Assembly (NCBI GenBank): GCA_018398585.1 | Contig: JAGTTD010000007.1 | Span: forward strand, 13,570,320 to 13,634,319 | Length of the DNA stretch: 64,000 bases | Source of the DNA: Simmondsia chinensis | Taxonomy: Eukaryota > Streptophyta > Magnoliopsida > Caryophyllales > Simmondsiaceae | Direction: 5' to 3' | In this document: piece after piece, positions 1 through 10,125 of the stretch | How the letters are laid out: every line of letters starts with the position of its first letter | Position numbering within the stretch: position 1 is the stretch's first letter | Notes under the pieces: model-generated | What the model saw: only the letters and a program-made list of their open reading frames with translations | What the model was told of the DNA's origin: nothing | Databases searched by the model: none | Position numbers and translations under genes: made by a program

Positions 1-1522
1 CGTGACCTCCCCAAGCAGCGTCGTGTGAGGCGTGGATGGCCTGTTTTCTCAAGTCGGTAGCAGGTCCCACATATAACTTGCCTTGAACCCGTAACAGCCC
101 ACGGTTTACTGTCATGTTGCTGTTATCTGCAACCGATTTTGCGCCTGTCTGGAGAGCTGCAGCAGTGATGTTTTCTTGAGCAAATGGGTCTCCCTCGTAG
201 GACTTGTGTAGCTCTTCAACCCAAGAAGGAATTACCACTGAAACGGCTGAGCACGAGCCCGAAACAATGTCCTCAAAATGCCTTGACAGTGCATCTGCAG
301 TTGCGTTTTCCTTGCCACTTCTATACTCGATGTCGTAATCAAAGCCTAACATTTTCATCAAGCCTTTCTTTTGAATTCTTGACACGATCTTCTGTTCGAG
401 GAGATATTTGAGGCTTTGGCGACCCGTCCGAATGATGAATTTATGACCCTCCAAATAATACCTCCATTTCTCAACGGCTAAGAGAGTTGCGAGGTACTCC
501 TTTTCATAAGTCGACATCGCCTGATGTTTGGGGCTTAAAGCTTGACTTTGATATGCAATGGGCCTTCCTCTTTGAGAGAGAACAGTCCCAATACTAGTAC
601 CACTTGCATCGGTCTCTAAAACGAAGCCTTCGGTGAAATTCGGCATTGTCAAAACCGGTGCTGCACACATAGAGGCTTTGAGAGCTTCAAAAGTAGCCTG
701 AGACTTCTCGTTCCACCCAAAAGCATCCTTTTTCAAGAGTTCTGTTAAAGGTTTGGCAATGAAACCATAACCTTTAATGAATTTTCGATAATATCCGGTC
801 AATCCCAAGAACCCTCGCAATTGCTTCAAGGTAATCGGGGTTGGCCATTCTTGCATTGCTCGGATCTTGTTAGGATCAGTAGCTATGCCCTCTGATGAGA
901 TGATATGACCTAGGTATTCAAGCTTCTTTTGAGCAAACGAGCACTTGGACAATTTTGCAAAAAACCGGTGTTGTCGCATCAAGATGAATACTTGTCGAAG
1001 GTGTGTGAGGTGAGCTTCATACGTGGGACTATAGATCAGTATGTCGTCGAAGAATACCAGTACCGACTTCCTCAAATAAGGCTTGAAGACGTCATTCATA
1101 GCCGCTTGGAAAGTGGCCGGAGCATTTGTTAGACCAAAAGGCATAACAATGAACTCGAAATGGCCATGATGAGTTTGAAAAGCGGTCTTGTAAATATCTG
1201 ATTCGAGAACTCGAATCTGATGATATCCTTGCCTTAAGTCCAGCTTGGAGAAGAAGCACGCCCCATGAAGCTCATCAAGCAAGTCATCTATGACCGGTAT
1301 CGGAAATTTGTCTTTCACTGTTGGTGTATTCAAACGGCGGTAATCGATGCACATACGGGCTGTCCCATCTTTCTTCTTTACAAGGATCACGGGTGAAGCA
1401 AAAGGACTTTGGCTTGGTCTAATGAAGCTCAACCGAAGCAACTCCTCCACTTGCCTCTCTATCTCGGCTTTTTGGCCATGGGGATACCGATATGGCCTAA
1501 TTTTGAATGGTTCGGCATTTCC
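1..1522 (-). CDS. Retrotransposon Pol: RT, RNase H, integrase N-terminus (partial)
   Basis: From 1522 to base 1 the minus strand is one open frame of about 507 codons with no stop, continuing off the window. It starts just after an in-frame TGA (1523-1525), so it is the downstream part of a longer Pol. RT motifs are clear: a CIDYRRLN-type motif, MPFGLTNAPATF, and the catalytic FFDD (1043-1054). RNase H follows, with the ETDAS aspartate. The usual TDH motif reads TGR (Gly codon at 422-424), so one catalytic aspartate of RNase H appears lost. At the edge the frame reads HASHDAAWGGH, the start of the integrase HHCC zinc-binding region. Role: copying element RNA to DNA and integrating it. Likely inactive because of the RNase H change and the upstream breaks, but unusually intact compared with its own gag. 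Confidence 0.85.
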
Positions 1523-2289
1523 TCATAAAGGTATGGCGTGGTCCACACTCCTTTGAGGAGGGAGACTCTTAGGCTCTTCAAAGATGTCCCCAAAATCGTC
1601 AATTAAGGTCTGAACAATAGGAGGATGAATCGGTTGCTGCATAACCGAGCTCACCATGAAAAAATGCCCGATCCATTTTATCGTCTTCTTTTTAATTCCA
1701 CCTTGCACATCCTTTTCCTCGATTAATTTGAGCTAAGCTTCCTCAGATATGCCTTGCAAAGACACCTTGGTGCCATTAACTTCAAAAGCCACGATCATTT
1801 TATCGAAATCAAAGACAACCGGGTTGAAGGTCCTCATCCAATCTACTCCGAGCACCATGTCGCAACCACCCAAGGGAATCACTCGGAAATCAAAGGTAAA
1901 ATGATGGCCTTGCATAGACCAAGGAAAGGCTATGCACTTGTTTTGTGTTGTCAAAGAGTTCCCATCAGCTACCATGACTGCCAATGGATGAGTTTTCGTC
2001 ACTTCGTGTTGACCTTCTTAATCAACTTCGGGTCAAAGAAACTGTGAGTGCTTCCACTATCGATGAGAATAATAATGGAGTGTTTTCCAGCCCGTCCCTT
2101 GATTTTGATTGTGTTATGAGCCCCACTTCCGGTTAGAGCCTTCATGGAGCTTTCGACCTCGTCCTCACTTGAGTTGCCTTGTAAATTACATTTGGTATCT
2201 TCTAAATCCGCACCTGAATTGGTACTGTCAGCCTCATTTTCAGCAGGTACTCGGCTCCCTTTTGCATACAAAGTGCTTGTGTTTTGCAC
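1523..2289 (-). pseudogene. Broken retropepsin and PR-RT linker of element 1
   Basis: The aspartic protease is recognisable in two frames. The first piece (1999-2289) holds the catalytic motif IDSGSTHSF followed by a stop. The second (1733-2002), in another frame, holds the flap and C-terminal region with the hydrophobic GCDMVLGVDWM motif. A third piece (1523-1708) is the linker entering RT and ends at TGA 1523-1525. The frame change near 2000 and the in-frame stops mean protease cannot be made from a single product. Homologous, colinear sequence occurs in element D at 54481-55320. Confidence 0.75.
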
Positions 2290-3670
2290 CTATGCCTGGG
2301 TTGATACGGTTGGTTGCATCGAAAACAAAGTCTGGCTGAAAATCTGTCACTGTTTTTACTGCTGAAACTCATGTTCTGCTGCACAGGTCTCGGTTTGCTG
2401 CTGGTATGCAACTTCCCTTTGTCATATGAAGGGACTTGAGTTGCTTCAATCAATTTTGCTTTATTGTAAGCGCTTGACAAAGTCTTAGGACCAATGGCTT
2501 TCACCATGTTTTTGATCCTAGGCTTAATGCCACTCACAAAGCAAGAAACGTAGTATGATTCGGCATCCTCGGGAGCAATGGCCAGAACTGACATCAAATT
2601 TGCTCTCAAATTCTAAAATCTAAGCATGTATTCTCTCACACTTGATGTTTGGACCAACTTGTTAAAGTTATCCACAACATCCGTTGATTCTCCTTCACCA
2701 TACCGTTCACACATCTCTTCTACGAAAAGGCCCGAGAAAGATGTGGTTTGCTTTTCAACAAACTATAGTACCAAACCTCATGATCACCATGAAGATGGAC
2801 TGCGGCTAACTGGAGCTTCTCCTCCTCAGGTATATTATAATATAAAAAGTATCGATCACATCTCCTAAGCCAAGATTCCGGTTGCTTTCCATCAAAAGGG
2901 TCGATTTCTACCCTTGGTTGCCTGTAAGAGCCACTCCTACCCCCAGTAGTGTTGTCATTGGTCATGGTCCTATGTTGATATGGTTGATCAAGTGGTCTAT
3001 CAATATGATCGAACACATCGTCTGATACATTTTGGTGCATAACAGAATCATAATGCCTGCTGTTCGGTACTGAATTTTCAGCATTGGTCCGGTAGTTAGC
3101 AGGTCCGAATACTCGATCATGATTTTCGATATTAATTTCAGGTCGAATGGGTTGATTCGCAGCTGACCTAAAGTTAATTGGTGGTCCTACACCAGGTTGT
3201 AACATAGGAGATTTACCTCATGTGTGCATTCCTTCTTGAGGTCTGTCCGAGCTGACCTGCTGCTGATCGATTCCAGGTTGCTGCAGATCGACTTCCACTG
3301 CCTGGTGAATCTGACTTGCAGGTTTGAGGATGGCCTGAACACTTGCTTCACCATGTTTGTTAACTTGTTCTTGCAAGTGTTCAAGTTTTTCCTCAATGTG
3401 TTGCAATCGGTCTTGCACCTTGGCATTTTTAGCATCTTTATCCATCAATAATGCCAAAATCTGATCCATTCTTTGATTAAACCCTTGTTGCATCTCTTGA
3501 AGATCTTCCTTTGTAGCATTTTGAGGTCCCGCCATGGGGTTCCCGGTAACAGCCGCAATGAAATCCAGATTGGACCCGGTTGCGTTTGCTCCTCCAGCTC
3601 CTGATCTTGTCCTAACTCCATCCGTCATTTTTGCTCGAATTTTTTTTTTTTTTTTTGACAGCTCAATCAA
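2202..3670 (-). pseudogene. Broken gag of element 1
   Basis: Gag begins either at 3670 or, more likely, at the internal Met near 3628 (after a poly-T/poly-Lys stretch). The N-terminal 120 residues are Gln/Glu/Lys rich and coiled-coil-like. A TGA near 3216 interrupts it, and the same frame resumes (2720-3205) into the retrotransposon gag core (FDGKQPESWLRRCDRYF). After a frame break, the C-terminal part (2202-2609) holds a zinc knuckle of the plant gypsy type, C-x2-C-x7-H-x-C (CFRCNQPYQPRHRC). Gag would form the particle and bind RNA; this copy needs at least one stop and one frame repaired, so it is a pseudogene. Confidence 0.8.
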
Positions 3671-3691
3671 TGTTGATGATTGATAAAACCA

Positions 3692-3703
3692 GCTCTGATA
3701 CCA
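3692..3703 (-). other. Primer binding site, tRNA-iMet type (element 1)
   Basis: The minus strand reads TGGTATCAGAGC two bases inside the LTR end, complementary to the 3' end of initiator tRNA-Met, the usual primer of plant LTR retrotransposons. It fixes the orientation of element 1. Confidence 0.9.
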
Positions 3704-3705
3704 AT

Positions 3706-4055
3706 TGTTAGCTTTCCAAAATTAATTTGGTAACCTAACCTTGTAGAAGAGAGTATGAGATGAGAAAAGAAGGGAAGGGGATGAGAAAATAGAGAAAGAA
3801 GATGAGAAATAGAGAATTCCCTTAGGAATAGGTTTTCATTTCATTGGATAGATCAAACTTACACTCATAGATTTCCAATTATACAAGGAATCATCAAGAA
3901 AACCCTAGCTAAGCTGCACAGCCGCAACAAACCCCTGTATTGTAACAACCTGTAACTGAATTTCTGCATATTTGGGTCCAGATGCTGTCACGTGAGCAGC
4001 ACGTGCTACGGGAAGCCTTAAGCCGATTTCTAGTGTAATTTAAATTGTTGCTACA
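3706..4055 (-). repeat. 5' LTR of element 1
   Basis: The inner end (TGTTAGC on the plus strand at 3706) abuts the primer site. The outer end is placed at 4055 (plus strand ...CTACA, i.e. TGTAG on the element strand), giving 350 bp, the size of the element D LTRs. A shorter LTR ending at 3947 (...TGTAACA) is possible, but it would leave almost no U3 upstream of the TATA-like TTGTATAA and would exclude the paired G-boxes. The left copy lies outside the window, so the outer end is uncertain. Confidence 0.6.
3989..4005. promoter_or_regulatory. Paired G-boxes (CACGTG) in LTR U3
   Basis: Two perfect CACGTG palindromes start at 3989 and 4000, 11 bp apart. G-boxes are binding sites for plant bZIP and bHLH factors. 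The same pair with the same spacing occurs in the 3' LTR of element B (35919 and 35930). Confidence 0.6.
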
Positions 4056-4131
4056 TCATATAAACTCGAATAAAAAGTAATCTAAAAAATATAAAATTGC
4101 ATTACAAGTAAAATTAATTAATTCATAACAA

Positions 4132-5619
4132 ATGGCTGTGTCTGAAATGGATCGAGAACACTCAAACTTGAACTGGAATTTGACTGAAATAGAACCATCT
4201 GCTGCTGGATGGTCAAGTAATTCGAAGTCACCTTTAAGAGAGGATGTAATTTTGCAAGGTGGACCTAAAGTGTATGCACTGCAATCGAAAACTGATGTGC
4301 GACTACCTGATGAGCAAGCTGTACAATATGATCCAATGCAAATGAGTATGCTCGTAGAAAATAATTGGAGTTATGATAATAGGAATGCTGAGTTCAGTAA
4401 CAATCAATTGAAATTGGTTGAGAATCTGGATTATATTGATCATACTGCTGTTAGCTTGTCAGAGAGTACTAGTACAACCTCCAGTGTGGATGTAATTGAA
4501 GCATTAAGACCTCAAATCAGTGCATTACAGCCTGAAGGGTCTAAAATACAGGCTTTGCAGTTGGAAATGCAGGATGTGGGATCAGATTCAAATCTTGAGA
4601 TCCAATCTGAAGTGCGAATTGAGATTTTGAGTATAAGAAGGTTGAGAGTTCGATTTACTGCATTGTTTGACAAGGAGATTAGTTTGATCATTCATTTGAA
4701 TCATAAGAAGTGCTACTCTAGCAAGAGGATGAGAGCTTTGGAGAAACCAATCCTTGTTTTCCATGGAGTTGCACCAGAATTTTTACAGCTTGAAGCAAAT
4801 GATGCAGCATTGGGAAGGCTATTTGAGTGCAAGAAGAGGGGAATGAAGCAGCCTAAGGTAGTGTTGATGTCCATTAATAGGCTTGGAGCAATTTCTTGGA
4901 TCCAAAGAAGTATCAAGAGGGCTAGGAGAGGATCCAAGTGTGGCAGCCATGATACAAATTCAGACTTACACCATGAAAATGACAGTGCAGAACTTACAAA
5001 TGCAGAACATGTGGTTGATGATGCTGTTGTTAAAGCTACTGCAGGGGGCAATGTTGAAGTGGAAGATAAAATCAAAACAAATCAGTTTGAGCAATTTTGG
5101 CTTCAATTGCAGGAGATGCAGGTGATGTTCGCTGCAATGCAATGTAAGTTGGAGCGACAATTCGAAAGAATGGATCGGCAAATTGATGGCTTCTTTGAAC
5201 AGCTCAATGGACAAGTTTCTCAAGGGGAATTGAGTCTCCAAGGGCAAGTGCTATGTAAGGACACTGATCAAGTATCAAGAGAAGTTCCTTATTCACCACA
5301 TGCAACTCATCAATTGAATGAGCCTTATAAGTCATTGCAAGAGAGTGAGACACCCCCTCAAAATCAACAAGAATATGTTATGCCTTCAAAAAATCAACAA
5401 ACTAGCTGTGATTGGAATGCTTCTACAGCAGCAAAGGAGGTCCATATGCAGCACAATCATATGTTATTACAAGGCTTAGATGGAGTAGCTCAAACAATTA
5501 GCACTCAAGAGGCTAATAGGGTGACTAATCAAGCGTGTTTGAGACCCATTGACCCTGGAAGGGGGAATTACATGTTCCTTGGAACAATACTCAGCAAGGG
5601 CAACAGAACACTGAGCTGA
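4132..5619 (+). CDS. 495-aa protein of unknown function in element A
   Basis: An uninterrupted frame of 495 codons, long for such a decayed region. The start has a strong plant context (AACAAATGGCT: A at -3, G at +4). I see no Gag core, zinc knuckle, protease, RT or integrase motif. The first half is acidic and Ser/Asn rich; a basic stretch follows (RSIKRARRGSK near residue 265); residues about 320-370 look like an amphipathic coiled coil (FERMDRQIDGFFEQL); the C-terminal third is Gln/Asn rich. By position it replaces Gag-Pol. In element B the comparable ORF does begin with a Gag core, so A may have lost its Gag part to the element 1 insertion. Function unknown; a packaging or RNA-binding role is only a guess. 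Confidence 0.55.
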   Translation: MAVSEMDREHSNLNWNLTEIEPSAAGWSSNSKSPLREDVILQGGPKVYALQSKTDVRLPDEQAVQYDPMQMSMLVENNWSYDNRNAEFSNNQLKLVENLDYIDHTAVSLSESTSTTSSVDVIEALRPQISALQPEGSKIQALQLEMQDVGSDSNLEIQSEVRIEILSIRRLRVRFTALFDKEISLIIHLNHKKCYSSKRMRALEKPILVFHGVAPEFLQLEANDAALGRLFECKKRGMKQPKVVLMSINRLGAISWIQRSIKRARRGSKCGSHDTNSDLHHENDSAELTNAEHVVDDAVVKATAGGNVEVEDKIKTNQFEQFWLQLQEMQVMFAAMQCKLERQFERMDRQIDGFFEQLNGQVSQGELSLQGQVLCKDTDQVSREVPYSPHATHQLNEPYKSLQESETPPQNQQEYVMPSKNQQTSCDWNASTAAKEVHMQHNHMLLQGLDGVAQTISTQEANRVTNQACLRPIDPGRGNYMFLGTILSKGNRTLS

Positions 5620-5620
5620 C

Positions 5621-6419
5621 ATGGATCAAAACTTAGCAAGACCTCAGGTGGTGCTCTCGACAATACCATTAAAATCAGCAAGGAAGCTGCCAGGTGTTCG
5701 AGTTCAGCTAGGAAATGTGCCCGATTTGATTCCAATGCAGGCACAAATGAGTAGAGTTGATGTTTATGCCTCTAAGAACACCAACTCCAGGCCTCCTGAT
5801 CAAAAATAAGTGGTGTTAACTGTTAAATTCAGTAGGGAAGTTGCATTACAACATACCTTGGTTGATCCACTTCAACCTTGGAGCCTTGGAGACCTCAGGA
5901 TAGCTGAGTTTGGCAAGATTAACAGCAACACAACGCTTTGGTTAAAGAATAAAGGTCTGAGCTATACAAATTCAGATTGAGGACTGCAGTTCAATGGCTG
6001 CATCTGCAATAACTTCTGGTCTTCTTGGTGTTTTTGTTATAAGTGGGTGATATTGGGCTGCATTAAAGCTTGGCTAATGGGTATGATAGTGGTAGATTCC
6101 CTGCTGTTTACTCTACAAAACCTGATGCTCCTGGCCCATGACAGCAATAGACCAACATCAGGCAGCAAGTATCAGAATCACAAGCATTCAGATTTACACG
6201 AGTATTGGCTGTATGTGAGCAAATACACGCAAAAATCTGAGAATGAAGCTGCTGCAGTGCTGCAAGTTGAGCTAAGCAGATGTTTGGCCGTTGAAAGGTT
6301 GTTGATTTAGAATGGAAATTTTTGATATAGTACAAGATACTAAGCTAAAGCTGTCCCTAGAGTTATAAAGTTCTTGAAGCTATACTTCTCTCTATGATTC
6401 TTGAGGACAAGAATCGCTT
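5621..6419 (+). pseudogene. Degenerate C-terminal coding region of element A
   Basis: After the TGA of the 495-aa ORF, short open stretches continue (5621-5809 and 6047-6310) in changing frames. Around 6056-6120 the DNA encodes, across a small frame slip, a motif close to the one near the end of element B: AWL, then (Y/F)DSGR, then P-x-(V/I)-Y, then K and D a few residues on. The nucleotide match to B at about 35630-35690 is visible directly. The region ends in LEDKN-like codons just before the purine tract. Confidence 0.55.
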
Positions 6420-6432
6420 AAGGGGGGAGTAT
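6420..6432 (+). other. Polypurine tract of element A
   Basis: A run AAGGGGGGAGTAT lies directly before the LTR start (TGTCATG). This is where plus-strand DNA synthesis is primed in LTR retrotransposons and it supports the LTR boundary. Confidence 0.75.
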
Positions 6433-6766
6433 TGTCATGATAGGGAGATAGTAGAATATAAGGATTGTTGTAATAGTTTAGCTTAAGTCATTAGTAGTCA
6501 AATAAGTGTCTTGTGTTAGTATTTCCTTGTATAGGGCCTTGGCGCCAAAAGTATATTTTGAATTAGTAATGCCGGTTATTTGGCGGGAGCAAGTACAAGC
6601 CCTAGGCTTAGTATAAGTAAGGTATTGTCTTGTAATTTGGGAGTCATTCAATCAACATTCAACTATCTCTTGAGATATTTCCTTTCTTTTTGCATTTTAC
6701 ATTCCTTTAAGGCTTTCTTGTATTTCTTTCTAAGTCATGGCTCGAGTTTGATCTCGGATCATGACA
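6433..6766 (+). repeat. 3' LTR of element A
   Basis: The 334-bp LTR starts TGTCATGAT and ends ATCATGACA, a 9-bp perfect inverted terminus, directly after the polypurine tract. The partner 5' LTR is not in the window. It shares short blocks with the element D LTR, notably TTGGCGCC. Confidence 0.7.
6541..6587. promoter_or_regulatory. E2F-like motifs in element A LTR
   Basis: GGCGCCAAAA at 6541 (reverse TTTTGGCGCC) and ATTTGGCGGG at 6578 fit the E2F consensus TTSSCGSS. Element D LTRs carry TTTTGGCGCC in a comparable place. Confidence 0.4.
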
Positions 6767-7640
6767 AATTGGAGGAACAACATCCTTCTTTCTCTATCTT
6801 GAGCCACAAACCTTGAGGGCTAGTGAAGAGGCGCTTGGAGGGGACTCTTCTGGTAGCATTTGAGTAAAGCACCTAGTCTTAGCACTCCTGGGGATTGCTT
6901 AGACAGTTGCTGCAAAAAGAAGGGAACAGAGATCAGTCTTTCTTTAAACCACTAAAAGGACTAAAGCATGCTTCAGAAGTGGTTGCTTACCTGATTGTGC
7001 ATTTTGCAGGGTTGGCCTAATGCTAACTAGCTAGCTTCTCCCTGAGCTAGGACCTGCAAGCAAAGACAAGGGCATAAAATATTACTTGGCACCTCTGGCC
7101 TCCAACGGGAACCAATAGGCTTGGTACCAGTCTGATAAACGTGGTGTGGCACATGGAATGTCCCTACAAGCCACAGGATACCCATAAAGGGATCTGACTT
7201 CATGGTTTAGAGAACGAAGCTCTGGAAGTTGGGCAGGTTAAAGAGAAGTCCACTTGGCCCACCAAAGGTTCTTGGCCCTTATGCTTGGAAAATGCACATA
7301 TTAGACCACACCAAATTGTCTGGCAAACAATCCAAGCCTATATGTCTCTACACCAGGGTGAGTCTGGTGATAAAAGAAGAAATCTTGGAGGCATAAGATT
7401 GCTTGCCAGATTTGGGAATTGATGTCCACTAAGACATCATTGTGAAGGTCCAATTTCCTGAACCATTCGGGACCACGATTCCTTCTCTAAAAAGGAGTCC
7501 ATTGAGTCCCTCAGCTATCTCGAGGGGGCATCAATCTCTCTAGGCATTGGTCAAATGATCATTATGGTGGCAGTTGGACCTCATACTGCTCACCAAAACA
7601 AGAAATCGCCTTACATGTGGGAGCGTAATGGCTTCTGGGG
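6767..7640. other. Unassigned sequence between element A and PMD pseudogene
   Basis: No frame, RNA gene or structural repeat could be supported here. It lies downstream of the antisense PMD pseudogene and may be internal sequence of the same decayed element, since the PMD-repeat R unit to the right is also element-like. Confidence 0.4.
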
Positions 7641-8610
7641 AGCAACTCAAGAAAATAGGCTAGGGCCCAAAGTTAGACTAGCCACAAAGGACCACCTACG
7701 TGGACATCATAGTTTTTGGCTATGATGTCTTTAAGGAAACCATATACGTAGGCCAAAAACAATGGTCCCAAGAATAAAGGGTCATTACTAAAAGCTAGGT
7801 TGATGGCCATGGTCCTAAAGAACTTAAGGATTGAGTTTGAAGAGTTTGCAAAGAAAAAATTGTTTAACCAAAACAAGTAGATGGCCAAAAGTCATGGCCC
7901 TCTATTTCAAACTTTTTAACAAAAGAATCATAACCTCTAGGTAGGTCTATGACAGAGAAGAAGGGAAAGTATTTAGCTTCTTAAGAAACAAAATAATCGA
8001 GGGGAAACTCTTCTTCCCTAGAGAAAAGACCCATTAGAGCCATTATGTCCTCTAGAGTGATTCCAAAAAAGCCCTCGGGGAGGACAAAAGCATTATAACA
8101 AGTACTCCAATAGCAAGTTAGTGCTATTACAATGGAGAAACCATACTTGAGGGTGATGGTAGAAAGCACAATGACTTCATAGATGGGAAGTTGCTTCTAT
8201 TTCTCGCCATGGGTCACCATTAGTCCATCTACCCATTAAGGTATCACTTGGCAAAAATGGCCATCATTAAATATCGTCGCTTCCTTGAAAATGCGCCATC
8301 CTTCCCAAGAATGACCTGAAGAGATTGCATGAAGAAGAGCAGACTTGTCAGTATCTAGAAACAATCTCTCAAGACTGGAAATGTCATGGGATGGGTCAAA
8401 AATTGGCCCTAGGGTACAAGATTGCAGGTTTAATGAAGAATCATCCTCTGGCAACCAAGAAAAATCCTCCTGGATAACATTGAGATCTGTTGGGATCTAA
8501 AGAACATCAGAGATTATCAAAGGGTCAGATTGGAGAGAGCGTGTCAGTTGCTTAATGGGTCTGTCTGCCTAAGGAGGGGAAGCAGAAATGGCGAATGAGA
8601 TTTGTTCCAT
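7640..8610 (-). pseudogene. Plant mobile domain (PMD) pseudogene, copy 1
   Basis: On the minus strand an ATG at 8610 opens a frame that, through several stops, matches the layout of plant mobile domain proteins (PF10536, the 'aminotransferase-like, plant mobile domain' family). Recognisable blocks are HSWEGWRIFKEA, then YWSTCYNAFVLPEGFFGITL followed by EDIMALMGL, which is the hallmark TFH-TLEDV-ALLGL block, and downstream YVYGFLKD and VGGPLWLV. PMD proteins (MAIN/MAIL1 in Arabidopsis) act in silencing and genome stability, and the domain also occurs inside transposons. This copy has several stops and is unlikely to be expressed. It lies antisense and next to repeat R1. Confidence 0.6.
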
Positions 8611-8929
8611 TGATTAATTAGAAGGAAGTGAAGGATAAAGAACAAATTGAGTCAAGAATTCAGTGATTCAAGAACAAAGGCGATAATTCGCAGAAGCGCT
8701 TGATGAACAATGAAGAAGCGAGAACAGAGCAAGAAAGTAGGAATTTTAAGCCCTAACTATCGTATTTTTGGACATGCGGGAAGGAAAAGCAAGAAATGTG
8801 AAGTGTTCTCTCGAGCTCCCTATAACCGTTAAGGGTCAAATTAGGCAAATTTTTACCCATCGTAAATTTGAATTTAGCAACGGCTAAAAGGGGAGCATTT
8901 GTTTGCACCCTAATTTCGAGGGGGTTAGG

Positions 8930-9900
8930 ATGACGCCATTTGGAATAAAGTGCTACACGGTCAGCATGTGAGGGCCTTCTCAAGGTAAGTCAAGTCTTTA
9001 AGTGTTAAGGTAATGGTGTCTTGAGCCTAGCATCCTGAGAAGGTAATTACCCTGGACAAGGGTATTAGCCACTTCAGGCTCAAGATGGTTGAGGGGTGAA
9101 GTGAGCTCAAGCTCGAGGGGCTATCAACAAGGCCGTAAGACCGATGGTTCCAAGGCGTGAGGCAGTTACTTAGAGAGTAATTTCAGTTAAATGAGCATTA
9201 AGTTTAACCTAAGGGATTGTGGGGCTTGTAGAGGGGACTTTCACTAAGATTTCGGACATGGGAACCCAGGATGTTCCTCCAATACTGAATTTAGGGCAAG
9301 TTCATTGAAGATTTTCATGCATAGAAGAAAGCTTAATGGCCAGACATGGGTTGAGTTGTCGAGAAAGAAGGAGCAGCCATTTTTTCTTGTTTGCTATATA
9401 TAAAGGATCCTACATCAGTCCAAACAAGTAAATACACTCATAACAAAGCTTCTTTAAGTTTTCTTTTACAGCACACTTGAACTTTTTCCTTAGGAGTAGC
9501 GTAACTTAGCTAGGCACAGCATAATGTAGATCTCTGCTGTACTTACCTTCATAGTAGTATAGTTCTCGGGCTTCAGGTACGACTTTTCAATGTGAATCTA
9601 TTCCCACAAAATGAAAAGTTGAGTTTTGAGGCTTTAGTTTAAGGCTTTGATGGCCAAGGCTTGTTCCTTGATCGCATTGGTCTTAACACTACTATCACTG
9701 CTTGATAAGTCAGGTGAACTTAGGTACGTGCCATTTCTTAGGGCTTTGACGGCCATTGCTTGTTCCTTGATTGCATTGGTCCTAGTCGAGTGACCCAAAT
9801 ACGATTTTCTCCACCTTAATCTTGTCAAACCTAAACTCATTCGATTTATTATAAGTCAAGGGCGCTAGGCTTAAAAGCTTGATTGACTCAGGCTTGTAAG
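8930..9900 (+). repeat. LTR-like repeat R, copy 1
   Basis: This stretch is repeated, diverged, at 12040-12634 plus 14593-14875 (same direction) and in part at 14890-15310 (inverted). It contains a TATA-like box (CTATATATAAAGG near 9395) followed by a conserved block with a CTTCTTTAAGTTTTC motif and a TAGGAGTAGCGTAAC motif, as expected for an LTR R/U5 region. It includes an internal duplication of about 42 bp with a period of about 110 bp (9640 and 9750). TG..CA ends could not be fixed. Confidence 0.5.
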
Positions 9901-10125
9901 TGGACCGCTGAGCTCGTGGGTTTGTCTCCACCCCAGTTTCTAACATTTAAGTGTATGAGGAAAGGTGTCTGTGTGCCCTACTTTGTCATTGTAACTACCA
10001 CTTGAGTTAGGCCCATATCCTTTTAATTTTTTTCCATAAAAATACTTAAAAATCCACAAGGACATTTAACAAGATCTTCTTAATTAAAGCGTAAGCAGAA
10101 CTCACGGTATAACCGAAGTCAAATA
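9901..10125. other. Unassigned AT-rich spacer
   Basis: No coding or structural signal recognised between repeat R1 and the LINE fragment. Confidence 0.3.

Larger units (their letters stand above)
1..4055 (-). mobile_element. Ty3/gypsy chromovirus (element 1), truncated by window edge
   Basis: Read on the minus strand, this element has a 5' LTR (3706-4055), a tRNA-iMet primer site (3692-3703), then gag, protease, reverse transcriptase, RNase H and the start of integrase at base 1. Domain order (PR-RT-RH-IN) is that of Ty3/gypsy. The protease and RT resemble those of element D at 52458-58244, so both probably belong to the same Reina-like chromovirus group. The 3' LTR, the rest of integrase and the left TSD lie outside the window. 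It probably inserted into element A, whose 5' half is missing on its right side. Confidence 0.85.
4056..6766 (+). mobile_element. RT-less LTR retrotransposon A (5' part missing)
   Basis: A plus-strand element recognised from its right end: a Pol-like terminus with the frame around LEDKN, a purine-rich tract (6420-6432) and a 334-bp LTR with ends TGTCATGAT and ATCATGACA. Upstream is a long ORF with no recognisable RT, protease or integrase, and then element 1. The 5' LTR and leader are presumably left of the window, separated by element 1. Its last coding part is homologous to the end of element B, so A and B belong to one non-autonomous group. Confidence 0.65.

Noticed and set aside
4132..5619. 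Host single-exon gene
   Set aside because: Good start context and a long frame, but it is followed by an LTR-retrotransposon purine tract and LTR and shares its downstream coding motif with element B.
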